DNA from: Chryseobacterium sp.
GTDB lineage: Bacteria > Bacteroidota > Bacteroidia > Flavobacteriales > Weeksellaceae
Assembly: GCF_008014695.1 (NCBI RefSeq)
Contig: NZ_VOXE01000003.1
Span: 522,313-586,312 of the forward strand
Length of the DNA stretch: 64,000 nucleotides
Direction of reading: 5' to 3'
The position numbers and the translations under genes were made by a program. The notes beneath the pieces were generated by a model. It saw nothing but the letters and a program-made list of their open reading frames with translations. It did no database searches and had not been told where the DNA came from. Shown piece after piece: positions 8,710-17,346 of the stretch (its first letter is position 1; every line of letters begins with the position of its first letter).

Positions 8710-9261
8710 ATGGAATATATAGTAAGACCAAAGAAAATATATAACGAACAGATTATTCCTGCGATGATGGAAGAATTTGGGTACAAATCTGTTATGCAGG
8801 TACCTAAATTGCAGAAAATCGTTATTTCACAAGGTTTAGGAGCTGCTACAGCCGATAAAAAAATTGTGGATTATGCAGTTGAAGAACTAACCGCAATCAC
8901 CGGTCAAAAAGCAGTAGGTACCATCTCCAAAAAAGATGAGGCCGCTTTCAAACTGAGAAAAGGAATGCCTGTTGGAGCAAGAGTGACTTTAAGAGCTACA
9001 CAAATGTATGAGTTCTTAGACAGACTTACTTCTTCAGCTTTACCGCGAATCAGAGATTTCAACGGTATCAAAGCTGACGGTTTCGACGGAAGAGGAAATT
9101 ACAATTTAGGAATTACTGAGCAGATCATTTTTCCTGAAATCGTAATCGACAAAGTAAAGAAAATCCAGGGGATGGACATTACTTTCGTAACTTCTGCGAA
9201 AACAGATAAAGAAGCAAAATCATTATTAACGCACTTCGGTTTACCTTTCAAAAAGAACTAA
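8710..9261 (+). CDS. rplE: 50S ribosomal protein L5
   Basis: This 183-aa protein has the L5 elements: [16 protein letters not shown], then [33 protein letters not shown] (split here by loops), then [11 protein letters not shown]. It binds 5S rRNA and the P-site tRNA. The gene begins 11 bp after rplX and is followed 3 bp later by rpsN. Confidence 0.97.
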   Translation: MEYIVRPKKIYNEQIIPAMMEEFGYKSVMQVPKLQKIVISQGLGAATADKKIVDYAVEELTAITGQKAVGTISKKDEAAFKLRKGMPVGARVTLRATQMYEFLDRLTSSALPRIRDFNGIKADGFDGRGNYNLGITEQIIFPEIVIDKVKKIQGMDITFVTSAKTDKEAKSLLTHFGLPFKKN

Positions 9262-9264
9262 AAG

Positions 9265-9534
9265 ATGGCTAAAGAATCAATGAAAGCGCGTGAGCGCAAA
9301 AGAGAAGCTACAGTAGCAAAATATGCTGAGAAAAGAAAAGCTTTGAAAGAAGCCGGAGATTACGCAGGATTGCAGCTATTGCCTAAAGACGCTTCACCGG
9401 TAAGATTACACAACAGATGTAAATTAACAGGAAGACCAAGAGGATACATGAGAACTTTCGGACTTTCGAGAGTAACCTTCAGAGAAATGGCCAACAAAGG
9501 TCTTATCCCGGGTGTTAAAAAAGCCAGTTGGTAA
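9265..9534 (+). CDS. rpsN: 30S ribosomal protein S14, zinc-independent type
   Basis: This 89-aa protein has the S14 C-terminal signature [27 protein letters not shown]. It carries a single Cys and lacks the paired CxxC motifs of the short zinc-binding form, so it is the long C-minus type. It lies in the 30S head. A 148-bp spacer with a symmetrical heptamer-repeat structure follows. Confidence 0.97.
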   Translation: MAKESMKARERKREATVAKYAEKRKALKEAGDYAGLQLLPKDASPVRLHNRCKLTGRPRGYMRTFGLSRVTFREMANKGLIPGVKKASW

Positions 9535-9574
9535 CAAATTTAGAACAATCGAGGCAGTAAAGTTTATGTGCCCT

Positions 9575-9641
9575 TACGCAATAAGCGGTAAGCAGTAAGC
9601 ATTTTTTGCATATTGCTTACAGCCTAAAGCTTAAAGCCCAT
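9575..9641. repeat. Two opposed heptanucleotide repeat blocks in the rpsN-rpsH spacer
   Basis: Block one (9575-9602) reads TACGCAA, TAAGCGG, TAAGCAG, TAAGCAT in exact 7-bp register. After an 11-bp gap, block two (9614-9641) reads TGCTTAC, AGCCTAA, AGCTTAA, AGCCCAT. The blocks are partly complementary: GTAAGCA pairs with TGCTTAC, so RNA here can fold into a hairpin. Confidence 0.75.
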
Positions 9642-9682
9642 AAAAACTAATTGTCATTAACCAATAACAACAAAAAAGAAAA

Positions 9683-10081
9683 ATGGTAACAGATCCAATT
9701 TCAGATTTCCTAACCAGAGTAAGGAACGCTCAAAGCGCAGGCCACAAAGTGGTGGACATTCCTGCATCGAAAATCAAAAAGGAGATTACGAAAATTTTAT
9801 TTGATCAGGGGTATATTTTGAACTTCAAGTTCGAAGATCACGCTGTTCAGGGAAATATCAAAATCGCTTTAAAGTATGACAAACAAACCAGCAAACCGGC
9901 TATTAAAAGCATCCAAAGAGCTTCAAGACCAGGTTTGAGACAGTACAAAGGTTCAGGTGACCTTCCAAGAGTACTGAACGGTTTGGGAGTGGCTATCATC
10001 TCAACTTCTAGAGGAGTAATGACTGATAAAAAAGCCAGACAAGAAAAAGTTGGTGGAGAAGTAATCTGCTATGTTTATTAA
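9683..10081 (+). CDS. rpsH: 30S ribosomal protein S8
   Basis: This 132-aa protein starts MVTDPISDFLTRVRNAQSAGH and ends with GVAIISTSRGVMTDKKARQEKVGGEVICYVY, both standard S8 motifs. S8 binds the central 16S domain. In E. coli it also represses the spc operon. The long, repeat-bearing spacer upstream could mark a processing site or internal transcript boundary; no clear -7 box is seen. Confidence 0.98.
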   Translation: MVTDPISDFLTRVRNAQSAGHKVVDIPASKIKKEITKILFDQGYILNFKFEDHAVQGNIKIALKYDKQTSKPAIKSIQRASRPGLRQYKGSGDLPRVLNGLGVAIISTSRGVMTDKKARQEKVGGEVICYVY

Positions 10082-10098
10082 TTTTTAATTATAGGAAA

Positions 10099-10644
10099 AT
10101 GTCAAGAATTGGTAAATCAATTATAGAAATTCCTGCTAATGTTACTGTATCCGAAAAAGAAGGTTTGGTAACCGTGAAGGGCCCGAAAGGAGAACTTACA
10201 CAGCAAATTAGCGAAGGAATCACTCTGAAACAGGAAGACGGAATACTTACTTTCGATAGACCTTCCGAATCAAAACAACACAAAGCATTACACGGTCTTT
10301 ACAGAGCGTTAATCAATAACATGATTCAAGGAACTGCCACCGGGTGGACCAAACAACTTGAACTTGTAGGAGTAGGATACAGAGCATCAAACCAAGGCAA
10401 CCGTCTTGAGCTGGCTTTAGGATTCTCTCACGGTATTGTACTGGATCTTCCAAAAGAAATCACAGTAGAAACCTTGACTGAAAAAGGTAAGAACCCAATC
10501 ATTACCTTATCTTCTTTCGACAAACAACTTTTAGGAATGGTGGCTGCAAAGATCAGATCTTTCAGAAAACCGGAACCGTACAAAGGAAAAGGAGTTCGAT
10601 TCGTTGGAGAAATTGTTAGACGTAAAGCTGGTAAATCTGCTTAA
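10099..10644 (+). CDS. rplF: 50S ribosomal protein L6
   Basis: This 181-aa protein has the two repeated L6 domains, starting [17 protein letters not shown]. The C-terminal signature is [22 protein letters not shown]. It lies near the sarcin-ricin loop. Length and context (rpsH-rplF-rplR) are standard. Confidence 0.98.
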   Translation: MSRIGKSIIEIPANVTVSEKEGLVTVKGPKGELTQQISEGITLKQEDGILTFDRPSESKQHKALHGLYRALINNMIQGTATGWTKQLELVGVGYRASNQGNRLELALGFSHGIVLDLPKEITVETLTEKGKNPIITLSSFDKQLLGMVAAKIRSFRKPEPYKGKGVRFVGEIVRRKAGKSA

Positions 10645-10661
10645 TTTTAAAACTTAAGAAA

Positions 10662-11015
10662 ATGGCACTAAGCAAAGTAGAAAAAAGAAATAGAATTAAA
10701 AGAAGAGTAAGAGGGAAAATCTCCGGCTCTTCAGAATTACCAAGATTATCTGTTTACAAAAGTAATAAAGAAATTTACGCTCAGTTGATCGACGATAAAG
10801 ACGGTAAAACTTTGGCTTCTGCTTCTTCCAGAGAGAAAGGAGTAGATTCTAAAGGTACAAAAGTGGAAATTTCTGCCGCAGTAGGTAAAGCAATCGCTGA
10901 GAAAGCTAAAGCTGCAGGTATTGAAAATATTGTGTTCGACAGAAACGGGTTTGTATATCACGGAAGAGTGAAAGCTCTTGCTGATGGAGCCAGAGAAGCC
11001 GGACTTAAATTCTAA
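10662..11015 (+). CDS. rplR: 50S ribosomal protein L18
   Basis: This 117-aa protein has a basic N-terminus ([15 protein letters not shown]) and the core [18 protein letters not shown] followed by [27 protein letters not shown]. It binds 5S rRNA with L5. It begins 17 bp after rplF. Confidence 0.98.
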   Translation: MALSKVEKRNRIKRRVRGKISGSSELPRLSVYKSNKEIYAQLIDDKDGKTLASASSREKGVDSKGTKVEISAAVGKAIAEKAKAAGIENIVFDRNGFVYHGRVKALADGAREAGLKF

Positions 11016-11034
11016 TCATTAAATTTCGGAAAAC

Positions 11035-11556
11035 ATGTTAGGACTAGATAATATAGAAAAAGTAAAACCGGGAGGATTAGAACTTAAGGATCGTCTTGTT
11101 TCGGTAAACAGAGTAACCAAAGTAACCAAAGGGGGTCGTGCTTTCGGATTTTCAGCAATTGTTGTTGTAGGTGACGAAGCAGGAACCGTAGGTTTCGGTT
11201 TGGGTAAATCTAAAGAAGTTGCTTCAGCAATCGCAAAAGCAGTGGAAGACGCAAAGAAGAATTTAGTGAAAGTTCCTGTAGTAAACCATACCATTCCTCA
11301 CCAGTCTTCTGCAAGATACGGTGGTGCTGATATCTTCTTGAGACCAGCTTCACACGGTACCGGATTAATTGCCGGTGGTGCAGTAAGAGCGGTATTGGAG
11401 TCGGCAGGTGTACATGATATTCTGTCGAAATCCAAAGGATCTTCTAACCCGCACAATGTAGTGAAAGCTACTTTCAAAGCGTTGTTGGATATCAGAAGAC
11501 CTGAAGATATCGCAAAATTAAGAGGTGTTTCATTAAGCAAAGTGTTTAACGGTTAA
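11035..11556 (+). CDS. rpsE: 30S ribosomal protein S5
   Basis: This 173-aa protein has an N-terminal double-stranded RNA-binding fold ([27 protein letters not shown]). The C-terminal half contains the signature [23 protein letters not shown]5 contributes to translational accuracy and mRNA unwinding at the entry tunnel. Length is typical. Confidence 0.98.
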   Translation: MLGLDNIEKVKPGGLELKDRLVSVNRVTKVTKGGRAFGFSAIVVVGDEAGTVGFGLGKSKEVASAIAKAVEDAKKNLVKVPVVNHTIPHQSSARYGGADIFLRPASHGTGLIAGGAVRAVLESAGVHDILSKSKGSSNPHNVVKATFKALLDIRRPEDIAKLRGVSLSKVFNG

Positions 11557-11565
11557 TATAAAACA

Positions 11566-11742
11566 ATGGCAAAAATTTCAGTAAAACAAGTAAAAAGCGC
11601 TATTGGCAGAACAAAAACCCAAAAAAGAACGCTTGAAGCATTAGGATTAAAAAAACTTCACCAGGTTGTGGAACATGACGATACTCCTTCTATCTTAGGA
11701 ATGGTATCTGCGGTATCTCACCTCGTAGAAGTGGTAAAATAG
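11566..11742 (+). CDS. rpmD: 50S ribosomal protein L30
   Basis: This 58-aa protein starts MAKISVKQVKSAIGRTKTQ. It continues with the L30 pattern (LEALGLKKLHQVVEHDDTPSI) and ends LVEVVK followed by TAG. It lies 9 bp after rpsE, as expected for the spc order. Intact and of normal size. A strong hairpin follows in the spacer to rplO. Confidence 0.95.
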   Translation: MAKISVKQVKSAIGRTKTQKRTLEALGLKKLHQVVEHDDTPSILGMVSAVSHLVEVVK

Positions 11743-11758
11743 AAAACAGAAAAAGAGG

Positions 11759-11785
11759 TAAGAGACTTTTATAGATCGTCTCTTA
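11759..11785 (+). promoter_or_regulatory. Hairpin in the rpmD-rplO spacer
   Basis: TAAGAGAC (11759-11766) and GTCTCTTA (11778-11785) are perfect 8-bp arms around an 11-nt loop. They are followed by a T-rich stretch TTTCTTCTTTT. This could be a weak intrinsic terminator or a processing site that lowers expression of rplO, secY and downstream genes relative to upstream ones. Confidence 0.6.
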
Positions 11786-11817
11786 TTTCTTCTTTTAAAC
11801 TCTCAAATCTAAAAATA

Positions 11818-12264
11818 ATGAATTTAAATAATATTAGACCTGCAGCAGGTTCTACGCACAGTACCAAGAGAATTGGTAGAGGACAAGGTAGTGGAAAAGG
11901 TGGTACAGCAGGGAAAGGACATAATGGTCAGCAGGCCAGAGCCGGATATTCTCAGAAGATTGGTTTCGAAGGTGGACAGATGCCTTTGCAAAGAAGACTT
12001 CCTAAATTCGGTTTTACGAATGTAAACAGAAAAGAATACAGAGCAATCAATATTGATACGCTTCAGAATTTAGCAGATACCAAAAATATCACTGAAATTA
12101 CTAAAGAAATTTTGGTTGAAAACGGATTGGCTAAGAAAAACGAAATCGTAAAGATCATGGGTAGAGGCGAATTGAAAACAGGAGTTTCAGTTTCTGCACA
12201 CAAATTCACAAAGTCAGCTGAAGAAGCAATCGCTAAAGCAGGTGGTAAAGCAATTACTCTATAA
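11818..12264 (+). CDS. rplO: 50S ribosomal protein L15
   Basis: This 148-aa protein has a Gly-rich N-terminus (RIGRGQGSGKGGTAGKGHNGQQAR), the conserved GFEGGQMPLQRRLPKFGF, and a C-terminal L18e/L15 domain (IMGRGELKTGVSVSAHKFTKSAEEAI). It helps late large-subunit assembly. A hairpin-bearing spacer of 75 bp lies upstream; secY follows after 9 bp. Confidence 0.98.
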   Translation: MNLNNIRPAAGSTHSTKRIGRGQGSGKGGTAGKGHNGQQARAGYSQKIGFEGGQMPLQRRLPKFGFTNVNRKEYRAINIDTLQNLADTKNITEITKEILVENGLAKKNEIVKIMGRGELKTGVSVSAHKFTKSAEEAIAKAGGKAITL

Positions 12265-12273
12265 TTATTACGA

Positions 12274-13653
12274 ATGAAAGAATTTATACAAACCCTAAAA
12301 AATATTTGGAGTCTTAAAGAATTAAGAGAAAAAATTCTTTTTACACTTGGGTTGATTCTAGTGTATAGGTTCGCATCTTATATTTCCTTGCCTGCCATTA
12401 ATATGGCAGAAGTAGGAAGCCTTTTGGAAAACTATCAGAAACAGGGCGGTAACAAGCAGGGAGCAGGTCTTCTTGGTTTGCTTTCGTCGTTTACAGGTGG
12501 TGCATTCAGCAGGGCTTCTGTTATGGCGCTCGGTATTATGCCCTACATTTCGGCATCGATTATAGTTCAGCTGATGGGAATGGCAATTCCTTATCTGCAG
12601 AAACTTCAGAAAGATGGCGAAAGTGGCAGAAACACCCTGAATCAGATTACAAGATGGTTAACCATCGCAGTGTGTCTGGTGCAGGCTCCGTCATATTTAA
12701 CCTCTATCACCCAAATGTTCCTGCCATATGAGCAGTTTCATTCCGCTTACTTTATTGACCCGAACTCCATTATGTTCTGGCTTCCGAGTATTGTGATTTT
12801 GGTTGCAGGATCTGTATTTGCAATGTGGCTCGGTGAAAAAATTACCGATAAAGGAATCGGAAACGGTATCTCAATCCTGATCATGGTAGGGATTTTGGCA
12901 GATTTGCCAACCTCTTTCATCCAGGAAATTGCTACGCAAACAGGAAAAGGTGGGTTAGGGACAATAATGATCCTGATTGAAGTTTTATTCTGGATGGTGG
13001 TAGTGCTTTTGGCAATTATGCTATCCGTAGCCGTCAGAAAGATTCCAATTCAGTATGTGAGCAGAGCTCAGGCAAGAGGTGGCGCCAGCAAAAACCTTAT
13101 GGAAGGAGCACGTCAGTGGATTCCGCTTAAAGTAAATGCAGCAGGTGTAATGCCAATCATCTTTGCGCAGGCACTGATGTTTGTACCCGGTTTGCTTACC
13201 AAAGTAGATGATTCCAATACCTTCCTTGCAGGATTTAAGAATGTCTTCAGCTGGCAGTACAATGTATTGTTTGCACTTCTGATCGTTATCTTCTCTTTCT
13301 TTTATACCGCGATTACAATTCCGGTAAATCAGATGGCGGATGATTTGAAAAGAAATGGAGGCCTTATTCCGAAGGTTAGACCCGGGAAGGAAACCGCTGA
13401 TTTCCTGGACGATATTTTGTCCAAAATTACATTGCCCGGTTCAATATTTTTGGCTATCTTTGCAGTCCTTCCGGCATTAGTATACGGAAGCATTGTTCAA
13501 ACGGACAGGTTTGCCCTGTTTTTCGGGGGTACATCCCTGTTAATCATGGTTGGAGTGATCTTGGATACGATTCAACAAATCAATACGTATTTGCTGAATC
13601 ACCATTATGATGGCTTAATGCAGTCGAAACTATCCAGAACATCAAACGTTTAA
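12274..13653 (+). CDS. secY: Protein translocase subunit SecY
   Basis: This 459-aa inner-membrane protein has about ten hydrophobic spans. It forms the channel of the Sec translocon with SecE and SecG. Signatures seen include LGIMPYISASIIVQLM in the second span region, GIGNGISILIM, RKIPIQYVSRA in the cytosolic loop that contacts SecA/ribosome, and NAAGVMPIIFA. The length is near the bacterial average. It is embedded in the spc cluster as usual; adk and map, which follow secY in some bacteria, are absent. Confidence 0.98.
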   Translation: MKEFIQTLKNIWSLKELREKILFTLGLILVYRFASYISLPAINMAEVGSLLENYQKQGGNKQGAGLLGLLSSFTGGAFSRASVMALGIMPYISASIIVQLMGMAIPYLQKLQKDGESGRNTLNQITRWLTIAVCLVQAPSYLTSITQMFLPYEQFHSAYFIDPNSIMFWLPSIVILVAGSVFAMWLGEKITDKGIGNGISILIMVGILADLPTSFIQEIATQTGKGGLGTIMILIEVLFWMVVVLLAIMLSVAVRKIPIQYVSRAQARGGASKNLMEGARQWIPLKVNAAGVMPIIFAQALMFVPGLLTKVDDSNTFLAGFKNVFSWQYNVLFALLIVIFSFFYTAITIPVNQMADDLKRNGGLIPKVRPGKETADFLDDILSKITLPGSIFLAIFAVLPALVYGSIVQTDRFALFFGGTSLLIMVGVILDTIQQINTYLLNHHYDGLMQSKLSRTSNV

Positions 13654-13661
13654 TCATATAA

Positions 13662-13877
13662 ATGGCAAAACAAAAACATATTGAGCAGGATGGTGTCATC
13701 ACGGAAGCACTTTCGAATGCCCAGTTTCGTGTAGAACTGGAGAACGGGCATATCCTTATCGCTCATATTTCCGGAAAGATGAGAATGCATTACATTAAGC
13801 TTTTGCCTGGAGATAAAGTGAGACTGGAAATGTCTCCCTATGACTTGTCAAAAGGTAGGATTACTTTTAGATATTAA
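13662..13877 (+). CDS. infA: Translation initiation factor IF-1
   Basis: This 71-aa S1-like OB-fold protein shows the family pattern: [24 protein letters not shown], then [19 protein letters not shown], then [11 protein letters not shown]. It binds the 30S A site during initiation. It lies 8 bp after secY and is followed by a 138-bp spacer before rpmJ. Confidence 0.98.
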   Translation: MAKQKHIEQDGVITEALSNAQFRVELENGHILIAHISGKMRMHYIKLLPGDKVRLEMSPYDLSKGRITFRY

Positions 13878-13914
13878 TTTCGGAGCAATCTGGAAATTCT
13901 TATATAGAAAACAA

Positions 13915-13936
13915 AATAAAATCGTCAGATTTTATT
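13915..13936. repeat. Inverted repeat in the infA-rpmJ spacer
   Basis: AATAAAATC and GATTTTATT are perfect 9-bp arms around GTCA. A palindrome GCGATCGC follows at 13968-13975. No T run follows on the plus strand, so terminator activity is doubtful. The rest of the 138-bp spacer shows no gene and no clear -7 box. Confidence 0.5.
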
Positions 13937-14015
13937 CATCATTTAAAATATTTAAACAAAAGGGGATGCGATCGCAGGGATTTCATCTAACCGTTGGAAA
14001 ATTAACCCAAATCAA

Positions 14016-14132
14016 ATGAAAGTTAGAGCATCTATTAAAAAAAGAAGTGCTGATTGCAAAATCGTTCGCAGAAAAGGCGTTCTGTTTGTAATCAACAAAA
14101 AGAACCCAAAATTTAAACAAAGACAAGGCTAA
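14016..14132 (+). CDS. rpmJ: 50S ribosomal protein L36, zinc-independent type
   Basis: This 38-aa protein reads [20 protein letters not shown] and ends in KFKQRQG, clearly L36. Of the usual three Cys and one His that bind zinc, only one Cys remains, so this is the C-minus form that does not need zinc. It lies 3 bp upstream of rpsM, the standard order. Confidence 0.95.
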   Translation: MKVRASIKKRSADCKIVRRKGVLFVINKKNPKFKQRQG

Positions 14133-14135
14133 ATT

Positions 14136-14513
14136 ATGGCGAGAATTTCAGGTATTGATTTACCAAAAAACAAAAGAGGCGTAATCGGACTTACTTACAT
14201 CTATGGTGTAGGTAGAAGTACTGCGTCTGGAATTTTGAAGAACGCTGGAATCAGCGAAGACAAGAAAGTCAACGAATGGAATGACGATGAATTGGCAGCA
14301 ATCAGAAACTACATCACCGAAAACATCAAAGTGGAAGGTGAACTGCGTTCTGAAGTGCAATTGAACATCAAGCGATTGATGGACATAGGATGCCAACGAG
14401 GAATACGTCACAGACTGGGATTACCTTTAAGAGGCCAAAGAACAAAAAACAATTCTAGAACCCGAAAAGGAAAGAGAAAAACTGTTGCTAACAAGAAAAA
14501 AGCAAGTAAATAA
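14136..14513 (+). CDS. rpsM: 30S ribosomal protein S13
   Basis: This 125-aa protein begins [26 protein letters not shown] and has the signature [19 protein letters not shown]. It bridges to L5 and contacts P-site tRNA with its basic tail. Length is typical. Confidence 0.98.
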   Translation: MARISGIDLPKNKRGVIGLTYIYGVGRSTASGILKNAGISEDKKVNEWNDDELAAIRNYITENIKVEGELRSEVQLNIKRLMDIGCQRGIRHRLGLPLRGQRTKNNSRTRKGKRKTVANKKKASK

Positions 14514-14528
14514 TCTTTAGAATTTATT

Positions 14529-14918
14529 ATGGCAAAACAAACGAAAACAGTTAAAAAGAGAAAAGTAAAAGTTGAAGCAATTGGTGAAGCACACATCCAG
14601 GCGACTTTCAATAATATTATTATTTCTTTGACAAATAAAAGCGGAGAAGTAATCTCTTGGGCATCTGCCGGAAAAATGGGATTCAGAGGTTCTAAAAAGA
14701 ATACTCCATTCGCAGCTCAAATGGCTGCAGAAAATTGCTCAACCGTAGCTCACGATGCTGGGCTCAGAAGAGTGAAGGTGTTTGTGAAGGGTCCTGGTGC
14801 TGGTAGAGAATCTGCCATCAGAACCATCCACAATTCAGGAATTGAAGTCAGCGAAATCGTAGATGTGACTCCAATGCCACACAACGGCTGTAGACCACCT
14901 AAAAGAAGAAGAGTATAA
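14529..14918 (+). CDS. rpsK: 30S ribosomal protein S11
   Basis: This 129-aa protein contains [41 protein letters not shown] (platform contacts), and the C-terminal [17 protein letters not shown]. It forms the 30S platform near the mRNA exit, beside the anti-Shine-Dalgarno region. The length is normal. Confidence 0.98.
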   Translation: MAKQTKTVKKRKVKVEAIGEAHIQATFNNIIISLTNKSGEVISWASAGKMGFRGSKKNTPFAAQMAAENCSTVAHDAGLRRVKVFVKGPGAGRESAIRTIHNSGIEVSEIVDVTPMPHNGCRPPKRRRV

Positions 14919-14937
14919 TTTTTAGAAATTACCCATT

Positions 14938-15546
14938 ATGGCAAGATATATTGGACCAAAAACCAAGATTGCAAGAAAATTTGGTGCTGCAATCTACGGA
15001 GACGACAAAGCCTTCGAGAAAAGAAAAAACCAACCACCAGGACAACATGGTGTTAACAAAAGAAGAGGATCAAAGAAGTCTGAATATGCTGTCCAGTTAA
15101 TGGAAAAGCAGAAAGCAAAATACACTTACGGTATTTTGGAAAGACAATTTGCTAACTTATACGAAAAAGCGCAAAGAGCAAAAGGAGTTACAGGTGAAGT
15201 TCTTTTACAGTTATGTGAATCTAGATTAGACAACGTTGTGTACCGTTTCGGTTATTCAAAAACCAGAGCAGGAGCAAGACAGTTGGTTTCTCACAGACAC
15301 ATCACCGTAAACGGAGAACTGGTAAACATCCCATCATATTTGGTTAAAGCCGGAGATGTAATCGCAATCAGAGAGAAATCAAAATCTCTTGAAATTATTG
15401 CTGATTCTCTTGCTCGAAAAGCAAATTATGATTGGTTACAATTCAACGATGAGAAAAAAGAAGGTACTTTCGTATCCGCCCCGGAAAGAATTCAGATTCC
15501 GGAAGATATCAAAGAACAGCTTATCGTGGAACTTTACTCTAAATAA
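14938..15546 (+). CDS. rpsD: 30S ribosomal protein S4
   Basis: This 202-aa protein has an S4 RNA-binding domain ([34 protein letters not shown], split over residues 95-130). The N-terminal region lacks the zinc-binding Cys cluster found in some homologues. S4 nucleates 30S assembly and in E. coli represses the alpha operon. It lies between rpsK and rpoA as in other Bacteroidota. Confidence 0.97.
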   Translation: MARYIGPKTKIARKFGAAIYGDDKAFEKRKNQPPGQHGVNKRRGSKKSEYAVQLMEKQKAKYTYGILERQFANLYEKAQRAKGVTGEVLLQLCESRLDNVVYRFGYSKTRAGARQLVSHRHITVNGELVNIPSYLVKAGDVIAIREKSKSLEIIADSLARKANYDWLQFNDEKKEGTFVSAPERIQIPEDIKEQLIVELYSK

Positions 15547-15576
15547 TTAATCAAATTTTTTGCTCAACCCAACAAT

Positions 15577-16572
15577 ATGGCAATTTTACAATTCATAAAA
15601 CCCGATAAAGTAATACTATTAAACTCCGATAATTTTAAAGGTCAGTTCGAATTCAGACCTTTGGAATCAGGATTTGGTCTTACCATCGGTAATGCATTGA
15701 GAAGAGTGTTGCTTTCTTCTCTGGAAGGATATGCTATTTCATCTATCAAAATTGAAGGTGTAGAGCACGAGTTTTCTACCATTCCGGGTGTTATTGAAGA
15801 TGTTACTGAAATCATTCTGAACTTGAAGCAATTGCGCCTCAGAGCTCAGGACGAAAATCAGGCAAGCGAACAGGTTACCGCTAAAATTTCAGGTCAGTCG
15901 CAGATTACTGCGGGTGATTTGGGAAAATCAATTACCGGTTTCGAAGTGCTTAATCCTGATCTGGTCATCTGCAACACTACGAAAGACGTAAATTTCGAGA
16001 TTACCTTCACTATTGAAAAAGGAAGAGGTTATGTTCCTTCAGAACAGAATAAATCAGCAAATGCTCCCGTTGGAACCATTGCAATCGATTCTATCTTTAC
16101 CCCAATCAAGAAAGTACAGTACTCGATTGAAAATTATCGTGTAGAGCAAAAAACAGACTACGAAAAACTGGTTCTGGATATTGAAACTGATGGTTCCATC
16201 AGTCCTCAGAATGCATTAACTGAAGCTTCCAAGATATTGATTTATCATTTCATGTTATTCTCCGACGAGAGAATTACTTTGGAAACTGAAGCGGTTAAGG
16301 CTTCCATCCAGTACGATGAGGAAACTTTACACACCAGACAGCTTTTGAAATCTAAACTGGCAGACATGGATCTTTCTGTAAGAGCCCTGAACTGTCTGAA
16401 AGCTGCAGAAGTTGAAACTTTAGGTGAACTGGTTTCTTACAGTAAGTCTGATTTGATGAAATTCAGAAATTTCGGTAAAAAATCTTTAACAGAATTAGAA
16501 GAATTAGTGCACGCAAAAGGTCTTAACTTCGGTTTCGACGTTGCAAAATATAAATTAGACGCTGATAAATAA
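15577..16572 (+). CDS. rpoA: DNA-directed RNA polymerase subunit alpha
   Basis: This 331-aa protein has an N-terminal assembly domain ([29 protein letters not shown] and [16 protein letters not shown]). The C-terminal domain (about 255-325) carries [24 protein letters not shown] and [16 protein letters not shown], which bind UP elements and activators. The length is normal. It is separated from rpsD by 30 bp and from rplQ by 6 bp. Confidence 0.98.
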   Translation: MAILQFIKPDKVILLNSDNFKGQFEFRPLESGFGLTIGNALRRVLLSSLEGYAISSIKIEGVEHEFSTIPGVIEDVTEIILNLKQLRLRAQDENQASEQVTAKISGQSQITAGDLGKSITGFEVLNPDLVICNTTKDVNFEITFTIEKGRGYVPSEQNKSANAPVGTIAIDSIFTPIKKVQYSIENYRVEQKTDYEKLVLDIETDGSISPQNALTEASKILIYHFMLFSDERITLETEAVKASIQYDEETLHTRQLLKSKLADMDLSVRALNCLKAAEVETLGELVSYSKSDLMKFRNFGKKSLTELEELVHAKGLNFGFDVAKYKLDADK

Positions 16573-16578
16573 AAAACA

Positions 16579-17115
16579 ATGAGACACGGTAAAAAATTCA
16601 ATCACTTAGGAAGAACGACTTCACACAGAAGCGCTTTGCTTTCTAATATGGCTTGTTCTCTTATTGAGCATAAAAGAATCAACACTACTGTTGCCAAAGC
16701 AAAAGCTTTGAGAGTATATGTTGAACCTATCTTGACGAAGTCAAAAGAAGATACAACACACAACAGAAGAACAGTTTTCTCTTATTTGCAGAGTAAAGAA
16801 GCAGTTACTGAATTATTCAGAACAGTTGCTCCTAAAATTGCAGAAAGAAACGGTGGGTATACAAGAATCATCAAAACAGGATTCCGTCAGGGTGATGCTG
16901 CCGATATGGCAATGATCGAACTGGTTGATTTCAATGATATCTACAACCCGAACGAAGAAGAGAAAAAAGCGACAAGAAGAAGCAGAAGAGCTTCCGGAGC
17001 AAAGAAAACTGAAGCAGTTACTGCTGAAGCAACTGAAACTCCTGCAAAAGAAGAATCAAAATCTGAGGAATCCACTGGAGACGGTGTTGAAACCACACAG
17101 AACAAAACTGATTAA
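16579..17115 (+). CDS. rplQ: 50S ribosomal protein L17 with Lys/Glu-rich tail
   Basis: This 178-aa protein has the L17 core ([24 protein letters not shown] to [14 protein letters not shown], about residues 1-118). About 60 extra residues rich in Ala, Lys, Glu and Thr follow. Such tails are common in Bacteroidota but their role is not known to me. It is the last gene of the cluster and is followed by a strong terminator. Confidence 0.97.
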   Translation: MRHGKKFNHLGRTTSHRSALLSNMACSLIEHKRINTTVAKAKALRVYVEPILTKSKEDTTHNRRTVFSYLQSKEAVTELFRTVAPKIAERNGGYTRIIKTGFRQGDAADMAMIELVDFNDIYNPNEEEKKATRRSRRASGAKKTEAVTAEATETPAKEESKSEESTGDGVETTQNKTD

Positions 17116-17133
17116 TACTTTCAGTTATAACTA

Positions 17134-17166
17134 AAAAAGCCGGTCAGAATCTGACCGGCTTTTTGT
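17134..17166 (+). terminator. Strong terminator of the ribosomal cluster
   Basis: AAAAAGCCGGTCAGA and its complement TCTGACCGGCTTTTT share the centre AATC/TGA region to form a GC-rich stem of 12 or more pairs, followed by T-rich sequence. It closes the rplC-rplQ transcript. Confidence 0.92.
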
Positions 17167-17184
17167 TTTGAAATTTTTTGTAAC

Positions 17185-17227
17185 TTATTGAGAGAATTTT
17201 TTAATATTTTTTGTAATCTCTCGATAA
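17185..17227. repeat. Long AT-rich hairpin downstream of rplQ
   Basis: TTATTGAGAGA (17185-17195) pairs with TCTCTCGATAA (17217-17227), giving 11 pairs with one wobble. The element ATTTTTTGTAA occurs twice nearby, once before and once within the loop. Role unknown. Confidence 0.55.
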
Positions 17228-17255
17228 TCTATCACATAATTTGGAGCTGGAAACA

Positions 17256-17346
17256 CATTTCAACTTCTCTCTTATTCTTTCACCTTTTTCTTTCCTCTCT
17301 TGCCTTGGCCCTTTTAACTTTTTCCTTGGCTCTTGGCGCCTTCTAC
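17256..17346. repeat. Heptad-periodic pyrimidine tract after rplQ
   Basis: Thirteen consecutive 7-bp units keep one register with the consensus YTTNNNC, for example TTGGCCC, TTTTTCC, TTGGCTC and TTGGCGC (17305-17339). The last unit runs into the stop codon of the minus-strand lipoprotein gene. On the minus strand the tract is purine-rich (GNNNAAR). Confidence 0.7.
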
